A stretch of DNA of 64,000 nucleotides from Polytrichum commune. Lineage: Eukaryota; Streptophyta; Polytrichopsida; Polytrichales; Polytrichaceae. The notes under the pieces are model-generated. The model was not told the origin of the DNA, searched no databases, and saw only the letters and a list, made by a program, of their open reading frames with translations. The stretch covers positions 36,210,001 to 36,274,000 of the forward strand of contig OX485806.1 of NCBI GenBank assembly GCA_950295325.1, read 5' to 3'. The position numbers and the translations under genes were made by a program. Within the stretch, counting starts at the first letter, position 1. Each line of letters opens with the position of its first letter. Positions 55,627 to 64,000 of this stretch are shown one piece after another.

Positions 55627-55784
55627 TTAATTTTGTTTTCTCTATATGTTGGGTTATTATTTTTTCTGTGTTGTTGGACTGGTTGGGAGGCCAGCCAATG
55701 CTGATCTTGGTTTCGTTTCCTTGGTCACTTTTCTCTGCAATAAAGTTTTCCCATCTGCACCAAGAATAAGTAAATAAACAAATG

Positions 55785-56219
55785 AATGACTACTACTTGT
55801 GCACTAGACTAGGGGTAGAATGACTTTTGTGTGCACCCAAAGTGGCTAATTATAAAAGTGGTGGTTTAAAAAGGATGCAATGATAAGTCGGATGCAACGA
55901 TGGGCCACATTGGTGTTGTTTCACACCACTTGCGATCACTTATGGGTGCCATGGAGTTAACCGTTTTATGTGCATTATGCAAAGTAAGACATGTTTATGC
56001 TCAAATTAGGGAGACTCTACTATACAAGTAGGGGGTTTGACTTACTTGCCTCTTTGGATAAATGTAACTAAGTATTTACATGGAATAAAATGTTGAAACA
56101 ACTTGCATTCCTCATCATTTCCACTACTCCATCTTTGAAAATATTGCACAAATTTCAAGCCATTCTTTATGGTTGAATAAACTTATTTTCAACGTTTTCT
56201 GTATATCCACCTTAGGTTA
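55785..56219 (-). mobile_element. Second copy of the 439-bp TIR element
   Basis: Matches 47115-47553 inverted: TGCACTAGACTAGGG, GTTGTTTCACACCACTTGCG, CTTACTTGCCTCTTTG, TATTGCACAAA.TTCAAGCCA, CTTATTTTCA.CG. The right terminus is decayed (ATATCCACCTTAGGTTAC) and the left one barely visible. Confidence 0.75.
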
Positions 56220-57094
56220 CTTTGGAGTATGAGCTTCTATTGTTTTGTCTCACTGCAACTGCATTCAAAAAGTTAGAGTGAGTAAAGAGCAAGCAAGGTT
56301 TTCCATGCCATTTTTCATGAACATGAACTCAGTCTAACCCTAAAATATGCTCATGCCATTAGCTGATAATCTACATGAATGGAAGGTATCTACTGGTGTA
56401 GGGTGGTGCCCACTACCATGTGAGCCAAAATAACATATAAAACCCTCATACTCCAAGCATGCAGATATTTTGTTAGGTTGGCATTGCTTGTTTTGGGAGG
56501 TGGTTCCATGTGTTGCCCAAATGTAGGAGCCACATTTAAGAGCTAATATCTTTCACATATGATGCCCAATGTGGGTGAGGTTTTTTGCCCTTGGGACAAA
56601 GTGATGGTAACACAACTTGACCGGATGGATTTCGAAAAGAATGAGTGCACATGTTGCTTGCTCCATGAAAAAAGGAAATCTCCCAAAATGACCTCATGTG
56701 GCACCTCCAACTTTGAGGGTGACAAACTTCATCTAGATTTCCTTAGAAAAACCCCAAATTTTTGGGAGTAGCTCATTTTTCATCCACATAACATATTATG
56801 GCAAAGTTCCCAACTTTTGTGGCAACTTTTGGTCATGAAACAAAAAAAAATCAGAATTTTCTCTAGCTACCCCCCAGATGAAGGCCCTATTCATATGTCA
56901 ATTTGACCAAGATAATATGGTCCGATCGAATTCAAATGTTCCCAAAAAGGATATATATGGTAGTCTAGTTCACATCGGTACGGTTGGGGTCGAAGTAAAC
57001 ATAGTTTATTTGGCTACATAACATAACTTTTTAGCATTGGTGCTGGAAATGCCTGAAAAATGGAATGTGAAGGCTTGAGCGTTTAGGGGTTAAC
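56220..57094. other. No supported gene
   Basis: Overlapping ORFs of 60-70 codons on both strands at 56543-56771; no motif. Confidence 0.35.
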
Positions 57095-57340
57095 GTACGC
57101 GTGCCCTTCGTATTTGGTTAATTATCTTAATGAGACATCTATACTTTAGTGGTGTGTGGTTAAATTAGATCTAAGAACAAAACCCTACAAGACATGTGTT
57201 TAAAAGAGATTGGACTACATGCTCAAAATTTATCATTTGTTTTAGGTTCAATAATCAACATGATTGTGGGGACTTGGGTATTCATTAAAGCATCAACACA
57301 CATGCACTTTCAATAACCATATCTAATTCAAGGAAATTTT
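57095..57340 (-). repeat. Dispersed repeat X, inverted fragment
   Basis: The complement shares TTAAGATAATTAACCAAATA, CATCTATA...TTTAATTAG and AAACATGTGTTT with the tail of repeat X at 28200-28320. Confidence 0.5.
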
Positions 57341-58964
57341 GATATTAAATATGATTTTTTCCAATGCTTCATCCATGTTCATCATAGAATTGCTAATGTA
57401 ACACACGTTTCGTTGCATGAATTTTATCAAAACAAGCTTAGCTAAAGGCCTTGATGTTGTTTACCATGGTATCTCGGATGAGTTGGATGCGGTCTGTGGT
57501 ATGTTGAAGGCCTCATCGCCACTAGGAGCAACTTAGTGGTTACTTGGAATATTAGGCCTCGGACGGGCACTAATACTGGACTCCCCTTGGGTTCTATATT
57601 GGGATTTTCCCCTTGACAGTTGTATTGTTCACTTACTTCTTGCAATTGAATGTGTTTAATTTGTACAAACAATAAATAAAATGCCCAACATGGGTGTTCT
57701 TCATGTTTTTCATGTTTTACCTGGAAATATTCCATGGCAAGCGACTCCTGAGGAAGAACCAAATTGTTATGAAATTTTTTGAGGGACTTGTTAAGACTCT
57801 TGTCAAAGACATTGAAGAACGGAGAAACATCTGCTTGGATCAAGCTAACCCTTTTCACAAAGAGTTGCAAATAATGTTAGCAACATACAAATGAATATGT
57901 TCATAATATTATTCAGTTGCATGGTTGTGTTTCATTTTATATTTAGCTTTGACATGGGCCTCTACTATCTTACCTTCATAGAAAATGGGAAGAAACTAAC
58001 GCCAACATGAATAATGAATAGTGCCAATATGAATATTGTCGGTATCTTCAATGACAGTGTTGCTATGAATAGCATTTTGAGGGAATAATATTGGCATGAA
58101 CAATGTTTCATGCAAATATTATCGGGATGAACAATGATTCTTGCACATAGTGTCAAGAGTATATATCCACCCAAATTTCCAAGTTCAGCTTGAATGTATG
58201 AATAGTAAACAAATATTCTCACTTTGTTCAAGGGGCACACAAAATATATCTAACATATCCCAGGGTCAAGAAACCGACCCACATGATTGAATAATGTTAC
58301 GTTGCACTAAAAAGACAATTTAAAAACCAACATTCCACCTATTCCACACTCAGAATCGCAATGAGGGCATCTCTTACCCACCTCATAAAAAATATGCTTA
58401 CCCCTCTCATTTGCTAACCGCCACAACTTTGTGGAAATTTGACCGAAGGAAAGTGACTTTCTTCTAATCTCTATAATTGTGCCATTTCATTTGGACGACA
58501 ACATGATGGGACTTTTTGGTAGATGGTGATAGCTTGTTGTCTAGCAAGGTTCTTCTCACCTAGATACAAACTAACTTGGAAAGAGTTTGATGAAGACCTC
58601 ATGTCATACTAGTCATGATGAAGAAAGAATACACAACTAATATAAATATGCAAAAAAACCATCAAGGAAAATGGGCCTCTTGGGTATTAAGAGCTATGTC
58701 TTTTTTATAGGGTTCGTCTACATAATCATCTTTCAAGTTAAGCTTGTTGGACTACACCCCTTACTCAAATTATTCAATTCATCTTGTAAAGTTGTCCGAA
58801 TCGTAAAACTCATCAATCACAAGTGCAAAATATGCATTGACCAATTTCACATATTTTAGGGTCAACTAAACCTTAACTATTCGTAGATCCATGAGGTCTT
58901 GTGCAATCACAAATGTTTCCTTTCTCATAGGATGTCAAATGCACATTTTTATTCCAAAGTCTAA
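57341..58964. other. No supported gene
   Basis: A 142-codon minus-strand ORF at 57442-57870 overlaps a plus-strand ORF at 57694-57894. Neither shows a family motif and neither has flanking support. 58340-58560 has a weakly protein-like minus-strand reading but no motif that could be named. Confidence 0.35.
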
Positions 58965-59160
58965 ATATAGTTCCGATTCAGCTACTAGTTACAGATGAAC
59001 TGATTAAGTTTGAGAAATAACCGGTTGAAGTTCAAGTTGAAGTTTGGGAAAATTACCCATCATTTAGGAGGAATATATGGAATAAACATCAAATTAGTAA
59101 GGGAAAACCGGAGGTCACAACATGTAACCGGTTGGACTTGGAAACACTAGGATCCTTACC
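58965..59160 (-). mobile_element. AACCGGTT-family hAT MITE, truncated at both ends
   Basis: The complement of the body of 28347-28572 (TTTGAGAAATAACCGGTTGA, AAAACCGGAGG, TAACCGGTTGGACTT, AACACTAGGATC) without the terminal CAGTGATC. Confidence 0.7.
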
Positions 59161-59312
59161 CTATCCATTTCAAATTTCGACCTCAAATTTATGAATATAT
59201 AATATAATATGGAGTAAAACATTGAGGCCGATGTTCAAACTTGTAAGTGATTGTGGAAATAACTGAAATTGAGTACCGATTTGATAAAATTTGGAATGTA
59301 CAATAGTAAACT

Positions 59313-59809
59313 CATGGGTAGATCACTCTAAGGCATTTTTGTGCACCACGTGCGGCTGGGGGTTTATTGTTTTGGGGCTATTTATCTTCAAGGGATGAAT
59401 TAAAGCCTCTCTATAATTACTTAAATTTTAAAAATGGCCCATTTGTTTGCACCCTTTCATTACTTATATTGTCCAAGTCACTGCAATTTTTTGTACTCTA
59501 TATTCCTTTTAAGTAATTTTGGATAGACGGAAATCCTAATTAGCATCCATCCCCGTGAGTCCTAAACCCATTTACATACCATACTAAACATACCTTCTAG
59601 GATCCTTATCTTCAGCCCCTATATTAATTTTACAAAAAAATAATGGCCCACGTTTTATGTCCATCTAACTTACTTATAATGGGATTGTCTACATTTAATG
59701 GCCCCTTCATTATTTGGAATTCCTTTATAATTTTTATTTCAAATGATTTTAATCCTCTCTATATTATGCCGCACGTCGTTTTTAAAATGCACTAAGTGAT
59801 CTACCCGTG
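59313..59809 (-). mobile_element. E8 family element, copy B (497-bp deletion derivative)
   Basis: Ends CATGGGTAGATCACT and the complement of CACGGGTAGATCACT, with a perfect 8-bp TSD AGTAAACT at 59305-59312 and 59810-59817. It aligns with the first about 200 bp and last about 220 bp of copy A at 9183-10653 and lacks the ORF region apart from a few bases of its 5' part. Confidence 0.9.
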
Positions 59810-59817
59810 AGTAAACT

Positions 59818-60709
59818 ATGTTTCATATCTCATGTAAGGAATTTGGATTTCTCATTTTCATTTTCATTTCTGTTTTTCAAATTTAATCTTTTTAATTTAT
59901 GTGGAATTATAAGGTACGAGCCTCCAATTCTGTTAGGAACCCAATTCAACACATCAATATTATTCTAAAGGATAAAACATTTTTATATATATATATGTAT
60001 GTGCAACTAGGTTGCCTCTTTACCAATGGTCATCACATCTGGCCCGAATTAGATTACAAAGCTCATAAGTTTGTCTTTGCATCCGTATAGCAACCACACT
60101 ACAAGTAGAAAACTGTAACTACAATAGTAAATGCTCAAAATAATGTGAAATGTTAGTAAATTAGTGTGGGCCAACCTTATTGCAGGAAATAATTGTGAGG
60201 AAATAATTGCATATAAGCATACCTCTCATCCATTCAACATGAAGACTTGATCTCCTATATATTTATAGTCGATCAATGAGGCCTAGATTAATTTGGGATC
60301 TATAAAACTTAACCGGCGTCAAAACAAATAATAGTATATTAAATTACCAAGATACATACTATTCCAGGGCTTTTCTCTTGGATGAATGAGAGATACGCTC
60401 ATATGCAATTATTCCCTCTCTCTCCATATCATCATAGCTCCTTCTCACATTTACACAATATCATAACCTAGTGTATACAAATAACGGCCTAAATTTCGTG
60501 AATATGGATCTCAATTTGCAATGATTTGATTATGGCAACAAAGTGAACCTATCACATATTATGCTTTATGATAATAAGAGCAAGCCCAGTCACTCGTGCA
60601 CCGACTTGTGGAATTGTCACATGGGGGGTTTGAATGCTGACTCATCACACATGGGCCTTCAAAACTTTTGGCCCAAGTTTGTTCCGCGGAGACTCCAATT
60701 ATCCTCCGT

Positions 60710-60745
<36 letters not shown>

Positions 60746-60959
60746 ACCGTCTTCTACTAAATGTAAGCTACTCTAAACAAATATATCTTGTTCGTGGCAC
60801 ACTTTATCACAAAGAACCAAGCCCTTGACCTCCATTACTTAAGGTGAGAAAGGAATATATAAGGTAAGAATAAGGATCATTTTTGTTTTTTATGGTTGAC
60901 CTTGGGGGGGGGGGTAGCTTGAATGGCTAGTTGTGGTAGGTGGACATATCAATACTTAA
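59818..60959. other. No supported gene
   Basis: 60190-60260 resembles 39310-39360. A (CT)n microsatellite lies at 60713-60743 and gives rise to serine/leucine-rich ORFs on one strand and Arg/Glu-rich ones on the other. A G-run is near 60904-60913. Confidence 0.4.
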
Positions 60960-61165
60960 TGTATAAGGGTGTTGTTTGGTTTGTTCTTCATGTTTTCCAA
61001 CTTCCACCAATTAGATATACACAATGAAACTTGTCCTTCGTTAACAAATTATACTATGAATCGGGACTACCTTGATTTGGTTACCAAAAGTGCATGTTTG
61101 TTAATTCCTCAATTGAATGCACAAGTCCTCCCACTTGTGTTCAAAATTCAAAGTTTCAACTAAAA
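60960..61165 (+). repeat. Dispersed repeat X, uninterrupted copy
   Basis: TTCATGTTTTCCAACTTCCACC, AGTGCATGTTTGTTAATTCC, AAGTCCTCCCACTTGTGTTC. TGTTC at 61138-61142 is the equivalent of the LTR-L target site at 26554. Confidence 0.65.
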
Positions 61166-61167
61166 TC

Positions 61168-61295
61168 TACTAAAAAATTTCTAGAGCAAGTTCTTGTAGG
61201 TGCATTGGGATAGCTGGATGCCTCCCCTATAACCGAGGGAGCTTTACCCGGTTTGTAAGAAAAACTTTGGTTATTTGGTAAAGTCAGGTGAGGAG
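61168..61295 (+). repeat. Dispersed repeat Z, intact copy (unoccupied pogo site)
   Basis: Reads through TGCATTGGGATAGCTGGATG with a single TA at 61211-61212, exactly where copy 2 of the pogo element (54040-55087) is inserted with TA on both sides. Confidence 0.9.
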
Positions 61296-63640
61296 GGGGC
61301 ATTATTACCCTTAGCAATTTCTATCACAATTATGCGGTGGAATTTGATACTATTGCCAAGAAAAAAACAAATGTGCCAAGCAGCTTGGTGACAAAACATC
61401 CAAAGTTCCGAAAACAAAAGTGTAAGCCGGCTTGTTGACAACAAAACATCCAAAGATCTGGGGTCGAGCCGTGATTTGTGCCTGATTTGTGTGATTTGCG
61501 GAGTCAAAAGTAGCCTATGAAGAGGGAACACGGGCATGTGGTAAGCATGTGGGTTTGAGTTTTGGTGGGTGGAGACCTGATTACGTCTCACACAAGGTGA
61601 AACACATCAAAGGGAAATTGAAAAATGCAACCGGCAAATCATACTTTTGGGCCCATCACAAGCCCTAATAATATCCTACATACCACCAAACTCTTAACAA
61701 CAATTTGGTAACGAATATGGAAATGTCCAATCAGATTAATGCACGGGCCAAGTCATCATGTGCAGTCTAATAAGTGCACTCATCATAAGACATGCATGTG
61801 TAATTTGTTTTCTTTTTTTATTCGGACTCCTACATTTGTGTGTTGTGTGGTTAGGTGTCACTACCAATAGATGAGTCCTTGGCAACTGTCCTGTGTCACT
61901 AGAATAAATATTAAAATCTATCATAGTGGTTAAATTGTAGATTTTGTAGTGACGCATGTCAATTATCATGGACTCATATGCTTGCAGTGTGTGAATCTAC
62001 GAATTAGATTACCTTCATCTCAAGGATTCTCTCCCTTCCGAATGTGAATTGTATTAAAATCAACCATTGACACTATCCTAAGGCAAAGTCGTTGTTTTTT
62101 ATGGCACATTAAATCATAGGCTTGTTATTGAAATTGGTTGGTGGTTGATTAACCCTAGAGATGGCAAGTTATGCTACTTTTGCTCTTACAATGTAGTTGA
62201 AAACGAGAGATGATTTATGTTGGAGCATTCCTCTGGAACTTCATTAGAGCTAGGTTTCTTGCCCTATTTCAAAATGTTGTAGTACTAGGCAAGCTCAAGT
62301 CTTCCTTCGAATTGGGCCAACAACGATGATATTCGCCTTTATCTCACAGAGAGCCATTGCGCTCCTATACTCCATGTTATTAGCTTTTGTGCTACTATCT
62401 TGATGTAATACTTCAAGTCCCATAAGCCTTTTGGCTTCTTGGATTTTGTGAGGCATCCTAGTTGGTTACTAAATTTTCAACGTGTTTGCACAGTTGTTGA
62501 TACTTAACCGTAGGCTAGTGCATGACCACATGTTATCATTACATGCTCCAACAACGTCCGGGTTTAGCCTACAAATTGGACCCATGCATACCATTGGTGG
62601 GGCTTGGAAAGCCCTTCCAAGATGGAATAGCTTGGGTATATTGTGGTTCAACTCTCAACTCTACAAGACAATCAAGTATCAATACCTCACATACTTTGAC
62701 GAAATAGAATCTTAGCTTCAACAATTTCTATAAAAAGTCATGTATTTTGTAAGAAAGTAGTTTTAATCATGAGATTCATAATTTATGAAGCTCATATAAG
62801 GTAGATGAGGCTAGTCGGTTAGCTTCCTTAATCGAACACCTATTTTTGGCTTTTAATCAGTAGTAGATTCACCGTAATTTGGTGGATGGATAATACATGT
62901 TGATTTAGCCGCCACCTTAATGATATTTGGGTTAGTCACCTTCGCAAAATTCAAACTACTCCCACCATGGGCTATAATTAGGAGTGCTACCCATTGAGCC
63001 CTAACACGCTTGATTATTATGGGCGAGATGGGCAAATCAAGAGGCTGCAACTTGGGCAAATTAGGAGGCGGCATGTGGTTATGAGGTGTTGACACAACTT
63101 GTACCATGGGCATTTTATAATGAAAAGCCAATTCGGCAACATTTTATCTTAGCCATGACCACTTTAGAGACATGACACAATCAATATTGGCATGAAACTT
63201 GGTTTTTAATTGGCAAATGACCCATGTAGAATCTACGCCGTCCACTTACATAACATTGAATGATGGAAGAGTTCCCCCCTATAACATCAAATTGGGATTC
63301 ATAGAATCTTTGATTCCAAAACCTAGATCAACACCTTCCTCAACTTTGATTTCAAGGATGTCAAATTCTTTGGTCATGATTTCGTAATTGCCAACATGCT
63401 CAAGCTTCTAATGCTCAAATCCATTGGCTGGAAGATTCCACATGGCCTCATCTACCTTAGAGTGAGCGTGTGGGACATACAATGGAACTAGCTAGTCCCC
63501 TCTAATTTAGGGATTGGCTACTTGATTTAGCACCCCTTTGTGCTAGCGTGTAGTGTACAACATGTGATCATGCTCCTTACTACTACAAACAATGAGGTTG
63601 CACTCATGTATGGAATACAATATGCACGGCATAGTGGCTA
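61296..63640. other. No supported gene
   Basis: ORFs up to 106 codons (61271-61591 minus; 62853-63131 minus) without recognisable motif. 62240-62360 is a copy of dispersed repeat Y. No TSD-bounded insertion found. Confidence 0.4.
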
Positions 63641-64000
63641 TGTGGGCCCCGCAAAACCCCCATCATTTTTTATTTTTTTGAGACAAAAGGGCAACACAGC
63701 TAGTGCCAAGATGAATAAAACCAAGAAAAACATGCCCTCATCGAGGGGAGGCGGGGCCCCTCGGGCACGAGACACCACCACGTAAAAAGAAACAAACGAC
63801 CGACCACCACCAAGGACAACCCACCCAACCCACCAAGCCAAGGACCACCCCCAAACCACCCGGTCAACACCCAAGAGAGGGCTTGCCCATCTACCTAATT
63901 TGTCTTTTCCAATTCCACTCAATATGCAAATTGTGCCTTCTACAAACCACATTCCTAGCTCCCCCGGTTTTGTCTAAGCCTTGAAGCATGGCCGCCGTTG
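63641..64000 (-). pseudogene. L1-like LINE, 3' end of a second copy
   Basis: From the window edge the minus strand reads AMLQGLDKTGGARNVVCRRH, then IEWNWKRQIR and a stop, equivalent to the ORF2 end at 51536-51642. It continues with the GCCCGAGGGGCCCCGCC hairpin and an A-rich tail (about 63665-63680, minus). The two 3' regions are clearly the same LINE family. The 104-codon ORF at 63638-63952 is in another frame and is not a gene. Confidence 0.82.

Noticed and set aside
57442-57870. 142-codon minus-strand ORF
   Set aside because: No recognisable domain and no second copy; a plus-strand ORF overlaps it. Not enough to call a gene.
60543-60828. ORFs with long Ser-Leu or Arg-Glu runs
   Set aside because: Produced by the (CT)n microsatellite at 60713-60743.
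63540-63952. ORFs of 81 and 104 codons on opposite strands
   Set aside because: They read the 3' untranslated end of the LINE in wrong frames; the ORF2 end in its true frame is seen instead.

Overview
The window reads as intergenic DNA from a large, AT-rich plant genome, probably a flowering plant; no species marker was recognised. Basis: reading frames are short and broken, there are no operons or bacterial-type genes, and a dense layer of eukaryotic transposable elements of plant type is present (L1-like and RTE-like LINEs, solo LTRs of 1.6-2.1 kb, hAT, pogo/Tigger and PIF/Harbinger-type DNA elements, many MITEs). No complete, convincing host gene was found. The best candidate for host coding sequence is a set of possible exons on the minus strand at 42.6-43.6 kb. 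No rRNA, tRNA or CRISPR array was seen.

Many elements could be delimited to the base because their target-site duplications (TSDs) survive. Solo LTRs of one family (called LTR-L here, termini TGTGAG...CTCACA) lie at 26559-28167, 29255-31313 and 47966-49529, each with a perfect 5-bp TSD, and a fourth runs in from the left edge to 1472. A family with 8-bp TSDs and TIR CACGGGGAGGTCACT (called E8 here) has members at 9183-10653, 37355-38579 and 59313-59809; the first carries an unbroken 259-codon ORF of unrecognised family. A hAT deletion derivative lies at 19627-20732, pogo/Tigger derivatives at 20759-21657 and 54040-55087, hAT-type MITEs at 28347-28572 and 39955-40983, and Tourist-like elements with TTA or TAA TSDs at 5484-6925, 14177-14743, 17643-18515 and 53228-53828.

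Layout: 0-1.5 kb LTR end with an exact 428-bp tandem duplication; 1.5-7 kb MITEs; 9-10.7 kb E8 element with ORF; 12.5 kb hAT transposase scrap; 14-18.5 kb Tourist elements, MITEs and an RTE-like LINE relic; 19.6-21.7 kb adjacent hAT and pogo derivatives; 21.7-25.5 kb dispersed repeat and an old transposase-like remnant; 26.3-31.3 kb two solo LTRs and a hAT MITE; 31.3-32.1 kb degenerate tandem array; 32-36 kb featureless AT-rich DNA; 36-38.9 kb Tigger remnant and E8 elements; 40-41 kb hAT element; 41.6-44.5 kb possible host gene remnant; 45-46.6 kb TIR elements; 46.6-51.9 kb an L1-like LINE broken by a TIR element and a solo LTR; 52-55 kb pogo and Tourist elements; 55-61.3 kb MITEs and fragments; 61.3-63.6 kb little; 63.6-64 kb the 3' end of a second copy of the L1-like LINE on the minus strand.

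The genes do not work together as a pathway. The coherent story is insertion history: several insertions have an unoccupied counterpart elsewhere in the same window, so their order and exact boundaries can be read directly.
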